The notes under the pieces: model-generated
The model's input: the letters and a program-made list of their open reading frames with translations, nothing else
The model's database searches: none
Told to the model about the DNA's origin: nothing
Translations under genes and position numbers: made by a program
Source of the DNA: Lysinibacillus halotolerans
GTDB taxonomy: Bacteria > Bacillota > Bacilli > Bacillales_A > Planococcaceae
Reading direction: 5' to 3'
DNA length: 64,000 nucleotides
NCBI RefSeq assembly: GCF_003711845.1
Contig: NZ_RHLQ01000012.1
Coordinates: forward strand, 1-64,000
In this document: positions 8,365 through 18,411 of the stretch, one piece after another
Numbering within the stretch: position 1 is the first letter of the stretch
How the letters are laid out: every line of letters starts with the position of its first letter

Positions 8365-8399
8365 GGCTGATACAAAAAACTTCATTTTTTGTGTCAGCC
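8365..8399 (+). terminator. Hairpin terminator of the SASP gene
   Basis: A 15-bp stem, GGCTGATACAAAAAA/TTTTTTGTGTCAGCC, with a four-base loop lies 22 bases after the stop. Confidence 0.8.
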
Positions 8400-8564
8400 T
8401 TTAAAAATGATACATATAATATTGCCCCATTTTTGAGACGATTATTGCTAGATAGCAAACAATATTATAAAACTGTTAAATATTAATAAATAAGTATATT
8501 TATATCTTACTTTTTGATATTATTTAATTGTTTGAAAAGTCTTATAAATGGGAGATGAGTTTTA

Positions 8565-10907
8565 ATGTGGAAGAAAGTTTCCGCCTCTGCCTTAGCTTTA
8601 TCGATAGCTGTTGTCGGTATGACAAATATTGAACAAGCAAGTGCTAAAAAAGTAGATGAGGTAACACGTGGCGAATATGTAAAAACAGTTATTGAAGCTA
8701 TGGATGTAGAATTAGGTTCAGGCAAAACGGTTAACTTTAAAGATGTTCCTGATTCTTTAAAACCGTATATTGAAAAAGCAATTGAATTACAACTCATCGA
8801 AGGAAAGACGGATAAACGTTTTGCACCAGAGGGAAAAATGACCTTAGAGGAAGCCGTTGTCAGCCTTGTTCATATGCTAGATGATGACAAAACGTACTCA
8901 GAAGATACTTTAAAGAAATATAAAGATTATCATGCAATTAAAAAAGAAAATCGTGATGAATTTGCAAAAGCGGTTGAATATGGGTTTTTAAATAGTTTTG
9001 AAGGAAAAACGTTAAAACCGAAAAATGTCATTTCTGAATATCAATTATATCAACTATTAAACGCTTTTCTTGAAGAATATAAAACAACCGTTGATTTACG
9101 TATTTTAGGTACATCAGACATTCATACAAATTTAATGAATTATGACTACTACAAAGATACTGAATCGAACAGTTTAGGTCTTGTTAAAACAGCAACATTA
9201 ATTAAAGAAGCGCGTAAAGAAAATAGCAACACATTATTATTTGATAATGGTGATACGATTCAAGGAACTCCATTAGGTTCTTATAAACAATCGGTTGATG
9301 TTTTAGAAGAAGGGGAAGAACATCCATCGATAACGGCAATGGAACTGTTAGATTATGATGCATCGACTCTTGGGAACCATGAATTTAATTATGGATTAGA
9401 TTATTTAGATGAAGTTTATGATGATGCTGATTTCCCATTTGTTAATGCGAATGTACGTGATGCAAGTACAGGTGATTATATGTATACGCCATATGTCATT
9501 ATTGAAAAAGAAGTTGTAGATGAAAAAGGCAAAGAGTCTACAGTCAAAGTTGGTGTAACAGGTATTGTTCCACCTCAAATTTTAAATTGGGACAAGTCTC
9601 ACTTACTTGGACAAGTGACGGTAGATGACTCAGTACATGCAGTTGAAAATGTTGTTTCTGACATGGAAAAAGAAGGGGCAGATGTAATTGTCGTTCTTTC
9701 CCACTCTGGTATGGGTGATATGACACATACTGAAGGGGAAGAAGATGTCACTTATTTGTTATCTAAAGTAAAAGGTGTAGATGCAATCATTTCAGGTCAT
9801 GCCCACCAAGTATTTCCTGGAGATGTGGATGCATCATTAACTGGTGTCAATGTGGAAGAAGGAACGATGAATGGTGTTCCTGTTGTTATGCCAGGTAAAT
9901 ACGGAAGTCATTTAGGTGTGATTGATTTAACGTTGGAGAAAAAAGGTAAGGATTGGAAAGTTGTTAATGGAACAGGGGAAGTTCGCAAAATTGCTGCTGA
10001 TTCATCTGACGTAGATCAAGATGTGGAGGAAGCGGTGAAAGAAGCCCATGATGGGACGATAAATTATGTTCGACAACCAGTAGGGCAAACAACAGCTGAT
10101 ATCCATAGTTATTTCTCACAAGTGTTAGATGACCCATCGATTCAAATTGTAACAGATGCTCAAAGTCTTTATGTGAAGGAGAAAATCAAAGGAACGGAAT
10201 TTGAAAATCTTCCAGTATTATCAGCAGGTGCACCATTTAAAGCGGGAACTCGCAGTGATCCAGAATATTATACATTTGTTCCGAGCGGTGAACTTGCGAT
10301 TAAAAACGTAGCCGATTTATATTTATATGATAATACATTGGCAATCCTTAAAGTTACGGGTGCTGATGTAAAAGAATGGCTTGAAATGTCTGCAGGTCAA
10401 TTCAATCAAATCGACTCAAATAGTACAGATGAGCAACAACTAATTAATACGAATTTCCGTTCTTACAATTATGATGTTATTGATGGAGTAACTTACGAAA
10501 TTGATGTAACTCAACCTGCAAAATATGATCCGGATGGAAATTTAATTCATCCAGAAGCAAGTCGTATTGTAAATTTACAATATAATGGCGAACCAATTGA
10601 TTTAGAACAGGAATTTATCGTAGCAACAAATAATTATCGTGCAAATGGAACATTCCCAGGGGTGCGAAACGCATCATATGTAGAAGTTTATCCGGATGAA
10701 AATCGTCAAGCGATTATTGACTATATCATTCAAAATAAAACCATTGATCCAACTGCTGATGGTAACTGGAGATTTGCTGAACTTCCTTTAAATTCAAATG
10801 TTATTTTTGAAACATCAAAAAAGGCAGTTGATTTTATCCCAGAAGGTAGCACGATTCAATATATTGGAGAGGGCTCCGATGGATTCGGTAAATATTCTTT
10901 AAACTAA
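8565..10907 (+). CDS. Secreted SLH-anchored 5'-nucleotidase / 2',3'-cyclic phosphodiesterase
   Basis: A 780-residue exported protein. Residues 1-27 are a signal peptide ending ASA. About 30-165 look like S-layer homology repeats (FKDVPDSLKPYIEKAIEL, LIEGKTDKRFAPEGKMTLEEA), which would hold it on the wall. From about 175 comes the metallophosphatase domain with RILGTSDIHTNL, LFDNGDTIQGTPLG, STLGNHEFNYGLDYL, VLSHSG and SGHAHQVFPG. The C-terminal 5'-nucleotidase substrate domain begins near 490. The arrangement resembles YfkN/CpdB enzymes that scavenge extracellular nucleotides. It is monocistronic. Exact specificity (5'-nucleotide versus cyclic) is not decided by sequence. Confidence 0.9.
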   Translation: MWKKVSASALALSIAVVGMTNIEQASAKKVDEVTRGEYVKTVIEAMDVELGSGKTVNFKDVPDSLKPYIEKAIELQLIEGKTDKRFAPEGKMTLEEAVVSLVHMLDDDKTYSEDTLKKYKDYHAIKKENRDEFAKAVEYGFLNSFEGKTLKPKNVISEYQLYQLLNAFLEEYKTTVDLRILGTSDIHTNLMNYDYYKDTESNSLGLVKTATLIKEARKENSNTLLFDNGDTIQGTPLGSYKQSVDVLEEGEEHPSITAMELLDYDASTLGNHEFNYGLDYLDEVYDDADFPFVNANVRDASTGDYMYTPYVIIEKEVVDEKGKESTVKVGVTGIVPPQILNWDKSHLLGQVTVDDSVHAVENVVSDMEKEGADVIVVLSHSGMGDMTHTEGEEDVTYLLSKVKGVDAIISGHAHQVFPGDVDASLTGVNVEEGTMNGVPVVMPGKYGSHLGVIDLTLEKKGKDWKVVNGTGEVRKIAADSSDVDQDVEEAVKEAHDGTINYVRQPVGQTTADIHSYFSQVLDDPSIQIVTDAQSLYVKEKIKGTEFENLPVLSAGAPFKAGTRSDPEYYTFVPSGELAIKNVADLYLYDNTLAILKVTGADVKEWLEMSAGQFNQIDSNSTDEQQLINTNFRSYNYDVIDGVTYEIDVTQPAKYDPDGNLIHPEASRIVNLQYNGEPIDLEQEFIVATNNYRANGTFPGVRNASYVEVYPDENRQAIIDYIIQNKTIDPTADGNWRFAELPLNSNVIFETSKKAVDFIPEGSTIQYIGEGSDGFGKYSLN

Positions 10908-10915
10908 TGTTCAAT

Positions 10916-10949
10916 ACTCCACATAAGTAAATGCTTGTGTGGAGTTTTT
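10916..10949. terminator. Terminator between convergent genes
   Basis: An ACTCCACA/TGTGTGGAGT stem ends in TTTTT on plus, directly at the end of the convergent minus-strand gene. Confidence 0.75.
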
Positions 10950-11283
10950 ATGTTCTTTTCAATTTTTCAAGTTCTTTTAGTAAATATTCCATTTGCTTTT
11001 CTAAGTTTTCAATTCTTTCATTGGCATCGTTATAATAACTACTACCTATATTTCTATTCGAATTATTGGCAATTACTTCACTTTTATATTCTTCGAGGTC
11101 TTCTAATAAATCTCGAACGGCTAGGAAAGATGCTGTAGTAGAAATAATGCCGCCCACAGTTGAAATGAGTCCGCCAATAGCACCAAGTTTTGCAATGAAA
11201 ATATCGGTTTTCAGTGCATCTATCTTTTTTTGTTGAATTTGGTCAGGATAACGAGATGGATTACGATTTCTACTTTTAGTCAT
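10948..11283 (-). CDS. Small membrane protein with coiled coil, unknown
   Basis: A 111-residue protein that I do not recognise. Residues 1-25 are basic and hydrophilic. About 30-55 are Gly/Ala/Ile-rich and hydrophobic ([19 protein letters not shown]), long enough for one membrane pass or a hydrophobic hairpin. Residues 58-111 are strongly charged with heptad-like Leu/Ile spacing ([18 protein letters not shown]), so a coiled coil is likely. Start ATG at 11283 follows a very good GGAGG. It is transcribed alone. Confidence 0.7.
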
Positions 11284-11454
11284 TCCTAGACCTCCTTCAA
11301 AATTATTTCATAGTAGTTTATGAAAAAGTTGAAAAGAGGTCAATGACAACAGAACTATTAATGTTGATTACATAGTAATTTCTTGAAAAAATTGCTGAAG
11401 GAAAATTATGAAATAGCATTTAAATATCCATACTACAATTTGAGGTGAAGTGGT

Positions 11455-12639
11455 ATGTATAAATTATTGTCCCATAACGATTTGGATGGGGTAGGCTGTG
11501 GTATTTTAGCGAAGCTTGCTTTTGGTCAAGATGTGAAAGTGAGATACAATTCAGTATCTTCTCTTAATAGAGAAATTGAATACTTTCTAGAAAATGATTC
11601 ACCAGATACATTTTTACTCATTACGGATTTATCTCCTAATGAAGAGAATGAAAAACGTTTAACAAGTTATTACAAAGAACATGGGAATGTCCAATTAATT
11701 GATCATCACAAAACCGCTTTACATTTAAATGATTATGAATGGGGATACGTTGTTGTAGAGGAGGAAAGTGGAAAGTTAACTTCTGCTACTTCTTTATTTT
11801 ATCAATATCTTGTTTACCATCAACATTTAGAAGAAAGTGCTGCTATTTCTGAATTTGTTGAACTTGTAAGACAATATGATACATGGGAATGGGAAAAAAA
11901 TGAAAATCATAAAGCCCATTCATTAAATTCCCTTTTTTTTCTCGTATCTATCGACGAATTTGAACTGAAAATGATTGAACGTCTTCGTACAAGTGACCAT
12001 TTTGACTTCGATGACTTCGAAAAGAAGTTGCTGAATATGGAAGAAGATAAAATTGAACGCTATATAAGAAGGAAAAAAAGGGAGATTGTACAAGCATTAG
12101 TTGGAAAGTTTTACGCTGGCGTTGTTTATGCTGAATCTTATCATTCCGAAGTAGGGAACGAACTAGCAAAGGAACATCCCCATCTTGATTACATTGCCAT
12201 ATTAAATATGGGCGGGAAAAGAATATCATTCCGTACAAATCGTGATGATGTGGATGTTTCAGAAATTGCAGGACGTTATGGGGGGGGAGGTCACCAAAAA
12301 GCTTCAGGCAGTTCGATGACCGAGGAAGCATATAAACATTTTGTCTTAAATACGTTCCATTTAGATCCGCTCCATGAAGATGCCAAAAGAAATCGTTACA
12401 ATTTGAAGGAATCTGAATTTGGTTCCCTCTATATAAATCGACGGGAAGATATTTTCTTGCTAACTTTGAAAGACGAACAATGGTTGGTTGAAAGAAATGG
12501 AGAAGTATTAGATCTAACTTTTTCTACTTATAGTGAATGTGAGAGCTTTTTAAAAAGGAACTACGAAGCTTGGTTAGCGAGGGATGATGTGTTTGTAGAG
12601 TATTTAATGAGCAAGGTAAAGGCGGCAAAAGGAAGTTAA
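11455..12639 (+). CDS. nrnB: DHH-family oligoribonuclease NrnB
   Basis: A 394-residue DHH/DHHA1 phosphoesterase resembling B. subtilis NrnB (YngD), which degrades short oligoribonucleotides from the 3' end. Motifs are in the expected order: SHNDLDG at 6-12, LLITDLSP near 55, the DHH motif at 83-85 (LIDHHKT), DTWEW in the linker, and the C-terminal GGGGHQKASGSS near 275 typical of DHHA1. Manganese is the usual cofactor. Start ATG at 11455 follows GAGGTGAAG. Single gene with its own terminator. Confidence 0.9.
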   Translation: MYKLLSHNDLDGVGCGILAKLAFGQDVKVRYNSVSSLNREIEYFLENDSPDTFLLITDLSPNEENEKRLTSYYKEHGNVQLIDHHKTALHLNDYEWGYVVVEEESGKLTSATSLFYQYLVYHQHLEESAAISEFVELVRQYDTWEWEKNENHKAHSLNSLFFLVSIDEFELKMIERLRTSDHFDFDDFEKKLLNMEEDKIERYIRRKKREIVQALVGKFYAGVVYAESYHSEVGNELAKEHPHLDYIAILNMGGKRISFRTNRDDVDVSEIAGRYGGGGHQKASGSSMTEEAYKHFVLNTFHLDPLHEDAKRNRYNLKESEFGSLYINRREDIFLLTLKDEQWLVERNGEVLDLTFSTYSECESFLKRNYEAWLARDDVFVEYLMSKVKAAKGS

Positions 12640-12674
12640 ATATGTTCCGTTTATCCCCATTCATAGTACTTTTA

Positions 12675-12704
12675 AAGTGGCCAATGGTATTGGTCACTTT
12701 TTTA
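12675..12704 (+). terminator. Terminator of nrnB
   Basis: A stem of AAGTG-CCAAT and ATTGGTCACTT with a one-base bulge is followed by TTTTTT. Confidence 0.85.
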
Positions 12705-12802
12705 CTTAAAAAGAGGGAATTTCAACGAAGTTCAGTGTGACTTTAATAATAAAAATAAGTATCATTAAAATAATTATAACTTGAAAATTTGGTGGGGCAA
12801 CG

Positions 12803-14914
12803 ATGGACAAACAATATCGTGATTTAGTAACAACGGAGGAACAATCTTTTAAAAACAATAAAGAACAAAAGCATAAAGAAATGGTCGATTCAAAAATTAA
12901 TTTTATTAAAACATTGAAAAATATACAAAACGGTATTTTTACAATGAAAAAGAATGATGATGGAAAACTCTTTTATACAGTTGCTATTGGTAAGTTAATG
13001 GAGGAAATTGGAGCAGGTGAAGATATTATTCTAAACCATTCTCCCCACGAAGTTTTTACTGAAGAAATCGCGAATATAAAGCAATTACATTATGAAAAAG
13101 CATTTCAAGGTGAACGGGTAAATTATGAAATCGAGTTGAAAGGTAAGCGATTATTTATCGATATTACTCCAATTAAAACGGCTCATGTTGTTACCGAAAT
13201 TTTAGGTACAGTGCTCGATATCTCAGAATTAAGGTCTATCCAAAAAGAACTTCAAGTGAATCAAGAGCAAATGAATTCATTATTAAATTTTAGTCAAGAT
13301 TATCTCATTATTTTTAATCAATTTGGTCAAATCATTAATATGAATTTCAAAGCGAAGGAGCTTTTTGAGTTAACGAATAAAAAGGTTGATTTTTTGAAGT
13401 TAGAAAAAAACGTTATAGAACAATATGTTCCTAATTTAAATGAGTTTTTAGATCAAGCCCTCAAGGGGAATTTTAAACATTTTGAGCTTGATGTTTTATC
13501 GAAACAGAATGAGAAAATGTTTTTTAGCGCAACTTTTTTTCCAATTATTGTAGATAATATTATTGTAGGTGCTTATCTAATAGGAAAAGATATAACGGAA
13601 CAAAAAAGAATACAAGATTTAAATGCTTATTTAGCCCATCACGATGAACTGACTACCCTTTTTAATCGAAGATGGATTGAGCAAAAAATGAAGGATTCCA
13701 TCCAAGAAGCGAGTCGAATTAATAAAAAACTTGCGGTTATGTTTATTGATTTAGATCGTTTTAAATTGATTAATGATACGTTAGGTCATTTTATTGGGGA
13801 TGAATTGTTAAAAGAAATTGGGAAGAGAATATTAAATAATATTAACCAAGAAAACCATTTTGCCGCTCGTATGGGTGGGGATGAGTTTACTATTTTATGT
13901 ACAGATGTGGAATCGGAAACGTCCGTATTTCAATTAGCTGAGACATTTTTGCAAAATTTAACAAAACCTATCTATATAGAAGGGTTAGAACTTTTAATAA
14001 CAGCGAGTATGGGAATTAGTTTTTATCCATCGGCAGGAATTGACGTTGTAGATTTGATGAAAAAGGCAGATATCGCTTTATACCGTGCAAAAGAACTTGG
14101 TCGTAATATGTACCAAGTCTATGACCATTCGATGATTAAACAAAATTATCAATCATTTTTGTTAGAAAGAGACTTAAGAAAAGCAATTTTAAATAATGAA
14201 TTTACAGTCTACTTACAACCGAAAGTGGATGCCTTAACAGGAAAGATAATTAGTGCTGGAGCATTAATACGTTGGAAACATCCTCAACTAGGACTCATTT
14301 CACCGAGTGATTTTATTCCAATGGCAGAAGAAACAGGGTTAATTATTCCATTAGGCAAATGGATAAAAAGAAAAGTTTGTGAACAGTTGGTAAAGTGGCG
14401 GGAAAAAGGTCTTTCCATTATTCCGATTAGCGTTAATATAACTTCTAAGCGTTTTTTACAAAAAGAGTTTTCAAAAGAAATACGACAATTGCTTGACGAG
14501 TTCCATTTAGAAGGAAAATGGTTAGAAATAGAGATTACGGAAAACTCAATCATGAGGAATGAAGAAAACATGCTTCAAACATTAAGAGAGTTAAAGGAGT
14601 TAGGCGTTAAAATTTATATTGATGATTTTGGAACGGGTTATTCATCTTTTCATTATTTAAAAACCTTCCATTTGGATGGGATTAAAATCGACCGTTCATT
14701 TATTCAAAACATTTCTTCTGAATCGGAAAACGCCAGTATAACTGCAGCGATGATTAAGATGGCTCAACAACTTAAATTAGAAGTGATAGCGGAAGGAGTC
14801 GAAACAAAAGAGGAATTGAACTATTTGCTTGAACTGAATTGTCATTATATACAAGGGTTTTATTTCGGGAAACCTTGTCCAATTGAAGAGTTTAAAACGA
14901 AATATTTACTATGA
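12803..14914 (+). CDS. PAS-GGDEF-EAL signalling protein with an altered EAL motif
   Basis: A 703-residue soluble protein. Residues 30-145 and 150-270 look like two PAS sensor domains. The GGDEF domain (about 285-440) starts HHDELTTLFNRR and has an intact RMGGDEF at 358-362, so diguanylate cyclase activity is possible; I see no RxxD inhibitory site before it. The EAL domain (about 455-700) keeps EITEN, DDFGTGYSSF, KIDRSFI, AEGVET and QGFYFGKP. The motif that names it reads G-A-L, with Gly486 in place of the metal-binding Glu. Phosphodiesterase activity is therefore doubtful. No membrane segments. Start ATG follows GGTGGGG. Confidence 0.93.
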   Translation: MDKQYRDLVTTEEQSFKNNKEQKHKEMVDSKINFIKTLKNIQNGIFTMKKNDDGKLFYTVAIGKLMEEIGAGEDIILNHSPHEVFTEEIANIKQLHYEKAFQGERVNYEIELKGKRLFIDITPIKTAHVVTEILGTVLDISELRSIQKELQVNQEQMNSLLNFSQDYLIIFNQFGQIINMNFKAKELFELTNKKVDFLKLEKNVIEQYVPNLNEFLDQALKGNFKHFELDVLSKQNEKMFFSATFFPIIVDNIIVGAYLIGKDITEQKRIQDLNAYLAHHDELTTLFNRRWIEQKMKDSIQEASRINKKLAVMFIDLDRFKLINDTLGHFIGDELLKEIGKRILNNINQENHFAARMGGDEFTILCTDVESETSVFQLAETFLQNLTKPIYIEGLELLITASMGISFYPSAGIDVVDLMKKADIALYRAKELGRNMYQVYDHSMIKQNYQSFLLERDLRKAILNNEFTVYLQPKVDALTGKIISAGALIRWKHPQLGLISPSDFIPMAEETGLIIPLGKWIKRKVCEQLVKWREKGLSIIPISVNITSKRFLQKEFSKEIRQLLDEFHLEGKWLEIEITENSIMRNEENMLQTLRELKELGVKIYIDDFGTGYSSFHYLKTFHLDGIKIDRSFIQNISSESENASITAAMIKMAQQLKLEVIAEGVETKEELNYLLELNCHYIQGFYFGKPCPIEEFKTKYLL

Positions 14915-15064
14915 ATAGTCCATTCATTTTTCTAAAAGTTTCATAACAAAATCGGAAAAATTGAAACATAATCCAATTCTCATGTATGATGAAGTCGGAA
15001 TAGTTTAAAAAACCTACTTTACTTTTTAAAATGGACGGTATAAGTACATAGAGGAGTGGAATAA

Positions 15065-16123
15065 ATGGAAATTGGTTTAACAACCTTTGTAGAAACAACA
15101 CCTGATGTGAATACAGGGAAAGTAATTAGTCATGCAGAACGTATAAGAGAAGTTGTCGAAGAAATTGTGTTAGCAGATCAAGTAGGACTAGATGTATTTG
15201 GGGTTGGCGAACATCACCGAAAAGATTATGCTTGTTCAGCTCCAGCGGTTTTACTTGCAGCTGCAGCCTCTCAAACAAAGCATATTCGATTAACGAGTGC
15301 TGTTACAGTTTTATCTTCGGATGATCCTGTACGGGTGTTCCAAGAATTTTCAACGGTTGATGCCATTTCCAGTGGACGAGCGGAAATTATGGCAGGTCGT
15401 GGTTCGTTCATTGAATCCTTCCCTTTATTTGGCTACGATTTGAAAGATTATGATGAATTATATGAGGAAAAATTAGATTTATTATTACAGCTAAGAGAAA
15501 AAGAAGTTATTAACTGGAGTGGTAAACATCGCCCTGATATCGTTAATCGAGGAGTTTATCCTCGTCCTGTTCAAGATCCATTACCGGTTTGGATTGCAAG
15601 TGGTGGGACACCTCAGTCGGTTGTTCGTGCAGGAGTACTTGGCTTACCATTAGTTTTAGCTATCATTGGTGGAAGTCCATTACAGTTTGCGAACCTTGTG
15701 AAATTGTATTATCGAGCTGCAGAAGAAGCAGGACATGATATTTCAAAGTTAACAGTTGCTTCCCATTCCCATGGCTTTGTTGCTGAAAGTACAGATGTAG
15801 CGGTGGAAAAATTCTTCCCACCAACACAAAGAGCAATGAATGTGTTAGGTAGAGAGCGTGGATGGGGTCCATATACCCGGGAAACCTTTGACTACGCCCG
15901 TAGTTTAGAAGGGGCATTATATGTAGGAGATGCAAAAACAGTAGCTGAGAAAATCATTTTCCTTCGTAAAAAAGTGGGGATAACACGTTTCATGTTACAT
16001 TGCCCAGTTGGTTCAATGCCCCATGAAGATGTTATGAAAGCAATTGAACTTTTAGGTAAAGAAGTTGCTCCGATGGTTAGAGAAGAAATTAGTCGTTGGG
16101 AAGCAGCTGGAAAACCTGAATAA
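15065..16123 (+). CDS. Luciferase-like flavin-dependent monooxygenase
   Basis: A 352-residue member of the LLM flavin-dependent oxidoreductase class, of the atypical bacterial-luciferase subgroup. Signatures are the opening MEIGLTTFVETTPD, VFGVGEHHRKDY near residue 45, LTSAVTVLSSDDPVRVFQEF and the FMN phosphate-contact region AEIMAGRGSFIESFPLFG. PVWIASGGTPQSV comes later. These cytosolic enzymes use reduced FMN from a partner reductase. No partner lies next to it, so the substrate is unknown. Start ATG follows GAGGAGTG; the gene ends at a bidirectional terminator. Confidence 0.9.
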   Translation: MEIGLTTFVETTPDVNTGKVISHAERIREVVEEIVLADQVGLDVFGVGEHHRKDYACSAPAVLLAAAASQTKHIRLTSAVTVLSSDDPVRVFQEFSTVDAISSGRAEIMAGRGSFIESFPLFGYDLKDYDELYEEKLDLLLQLREKEVINWSGKHRPDIVNRGVYPRPVQDPLPVWIASGGTPQSVVRAGVLGLPLVLAIIGGSPLQFANLVKLYYRAAEEAGHDISKLTVASHSHGFVAESTDVAVEKFFPPTQRAMNVLGRERGWGPYTRETFDYARSLEGALYVGDAKTVAEKIIFLRKKVGITRFMLHCPVGSMPHEDVMKAIELLGKEVAPMVREEISRWEAAGKPE

Positions 16124-16130
16124 TAGAAAG

Positions 16131-16166
16131 AGCTGTCCAAATACATATATTTTTGGACAGCTTTTT
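16131..16166. terminator. Bidirectional terminator
   Basis: An 11-bp stem, AGCTGTCCAAA/TTTGGACAGCT, is followed by TTTTTTT on plus and lies one base before the end of the convergent BCCT gene. Confidence 0.88.
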
Positions 16167-17690
16167 TTATGCATTATTCTTTCCCCTTGATTTCCTTCGT
16201 TGAACATCTAATTCGCCTTTTAACCCCTTCAGTAATGAATAGGACATAAACAACATAATAATAGCAAACGGTAAAGCGGCTACAATGGATGCGGTTTGTA
16301 ATACTTCTAATCCACCAGAGATGAGTAGTACGGAAGCAACCGCTGATTGGATAATCCCCCAAGTCATTTTAATTTTATTGGAAGGGTTTAAAGTACCGCC
16401 CTCACTTAACATCCCTAAGACGAAGGTTGCTGTATCAGCAACTGTGACGTAATAAATCGCAACAAGGGCAAAGCCTAATATGCTTAAAAATGAACTTAAA
16501 GGTAAGTGTTCAAAGAAAGTGAAAATCGCTAAAGACACATTATCTGCAATATATTCTGCTAATGCATGATTGTCAGAATGGACAACCATATCTAGTGCAG
16601 AGCCACCAAAAATAGACATCCAAATACATGTTCCAAGAGTCGGAACAATTAGTACTCCAATCACAAACTCTTTAATTGTTCTTCCTCTTGAAATACGGGC
16701 AATAAACATGCCGACAAACGGAGCCCAGGCAATCCACCATGCCCAATAGAATAACGTCCAACTCGCAATCCATTCTCCCTCGCCAAACGGTTTTAATCGT
16801 AAACTCATTTGTATAAAGTCGTTAAGGTACATCCCTGTTGTATTAAAAAATACTTTAATAATGGTTAATGTAGGACCAACAATTAATAACAATAATAAAA
16901 TGGCAAAAGATATTATCATCGCACCGTTTGATAAATATTGAATCCCTTTTTCTAAACCTGTATTAATGGAAATAAGGAAAATAATTGTAGCAACGACAAT
17001 AACGATGATTTGAACAAGTAATGTATTTGGGACATTAAAAATAGAATGCATACCGGCCGTTACTTGTAAGGCGCCTAGTCCAAGGGAGGTTGCAATACCA
17101 AAAACTGTCGCAAAGACGGAAAGAATATCAATCGTTTTCCCTAAAGGACCATGTATGCGGTCACCGAGTAATGGATAAAAAACAGAACTAATTGCTGCCG
17201 GTAGTCTTTTATTATATTGAAAGAAGGCAAGGGCTAAACCGATAACTGTGTAAATGGCCCATGGATGAAGTCCCCAGTGAAAAAACGTATAAGACATGGC
17301 CGTATTTGCGGAATCAATCGTATATCCTTCACCGAAGGGAGGGGTTGTAAAGTGGGTTACTGGCTCAGCCACACTCCAATAGACAATCCCAATCCCCATA
17401 CCAGCTCCAAATAACATTGCAAGCCAGGAAGGTGTTTTAAAATCGGGACGATCTGTTGCTTTTCCGAGCCTAATATGACCAAATTTTGAAAAAAGTAAAT
17501 AGATGGAAAAAACAACGAAGAAGAAGGTAGCTCCAATATAGATCCATCCCAAATTATTAATTGTTCCGTTATAAATAATATTCGTAACCTTCGTTAAGTT
17601 TTCGGTGAAAAACACTCCCCAAATGATAAAGAGTAATGTGAGTATTAAGGAAATAATAAAGACGCTATTTTCTTTTAGCTTTCCAATCAT
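16167..17690 (-). CDS. BCCT-family glycine betaine transporter (OpuD-like)
   Basis: A 507-residue membrane protein with about twelve predicted transmembrane helices. It belongs to the betaine/carnitine/choline transporter family, sodium-coupled uptake systems used in osmoprotection. The unwound-helix motif reads GMGIGIVYW, the glycine betaine form (carnitine and choline carriers vary here). The family signature WTLFYWAWWIAWAPFVGMF is intact. Start is the ATG at 17690 behind GGAGG; a longer frame to 17756 has no ribosome site. It lies 55 bases after an unknown gene on the same strand, so the two may be cotranscribed. Confidence 0.92.
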   Translation of the reverse strand: MIGKLKENSVFIISLILTLLFIIWGVFFTENLTKVTNIIYNGTINNLGWIYIGATFFFVVFSIYLLFSKFGHIRLGKATDRPDFKTPSWLAMLFGAGMGIGIVYWSVAEPVTHFTTPPFGEGYTIDSANTAMSYTFFHWGLHPWAIYTVIGLALAFFQYNKRLPAAISSVFYPLLGDRIHGPLGKTIDILSVFATVFGIATSLGLGALQVTAGMHSIFNVPNTLLVQIIVIVVATIIFLISINTGLEKGIQYLSNGAMIISFAILLLLLIVGPTLTIIKVFFNTTGMYLNDFIQMSLRLKPFGEGEWIASWTLFYWAWWIAWAPFVGMFIARISRGRTIKEFVIGVLIVPTLGTCIWMSIFGGSALDMVVHSDNHALAEYIADNVSLAIFTFFEHLPLSSFLSILGFALVAIYYVTVADTATFVLGMLSEGGTLNPSNKIKMTWGIIQSAVASVLLISGGLEVLQTASIVAALPFAIIMLFMSYSLLKGLKGELDVQRRKSRGKNNA

Positions 17691-17745
17691 GAAAATCCTC
17701 CGTTTACTTCTTGATGTATGTTCATATAGTGAGTAAGGAACAAAA

Positions 17746-18411
17746 TTATTTGTCACCTAAATGATAAAGAAAAAGCCACTTTTCTGTATCCATTAATTCA
17801 TCTTGATGTAGGCTTTGTCCATTGCCGAGAAAAACCGTACTACCTTCAATACCGATGACCATTGCTTCTAAGGTAGTTTCTTTATCATTTTTTTTATACA
17901 CATCCCCTACTATCGGAAGGAGGTCATCAACTCCGATATTCTCTGATTCATTACCATTAAGGGGAATATCTTCATTACTTCCTTTATCGCGATATTCAAT
18001 CGGATTACTTTTTTCATGTCGTCCTGGCACCATTAATAAATATTCATGGTGACGAATTCCGTTCGAATTATTTGTAATAACGCCTTTATTTTCAACGGTT
18101 GCAACAACTTCAATTTCATTTAAAGAATAGTGATCTAAATAATCTGGGGTAGGGTTTGTAATTAATATATAATCCCCGACTTCGGCTCTCCTATCCTTTG
18201 AAAGGGTATAAACTTTTTTATTGAAAATAAAACTATCTAATTCTTTCGGTTGGTATCGTTCAACTTCAGCTGCACTAGATAAATGTTGTGTTAAATCGCG
18301 AAGTCGAATTAAATGAACGGATTTTTTATACATTGGTTTTACAGCATAAACTCTATGCAATTCATTTTCATAATAAACAAATTGTCCCTTTCGAACTTGA
18401 AATAATTTCAT
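17746..18411 (-). CDS. Hypothetical soluble protein upstream of the betaine transporter
   Basis: A 221-residue protein with no membrane segment or signal peptide. It opens MKLFQVRKGQFVYYENELHR and appears beta-rich, with three KOW- or SH3-like stretches: KGQFVYYENELHRVYAVKP, AEVGDYILITNPTP and VGDVYKKNDKETTLEAMVIG. I do not recognise a named family. Start ATG at 18411 follows AGGAGTG; a GTG nine bases earlier is weaker. It precedes the BCCT transporter by 55 bases, so a shared osmotic-stress role is possible but unproven. Confidence 0.65.
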   Translation of the reverse strand: MKLFQVRKGQFVYYENELHRVYAVKPMYKKSVHLIRLRDLTQHLSSAAEVERYQPKELDSFIFNKKVYTLSKDRRAEVGDYILITNPTPDYLDHYSLNEIEVVATVENKGVITNNSNGIRHHEYLLMVPGRHEKSNPIEYRDKGSNEDIPLNGNESENIGVDDLLPIVGDVYKKNDKETTLEAMVIGIEGSTVFLGNGQSLHQDELMDTEKWLFLYHLGDK

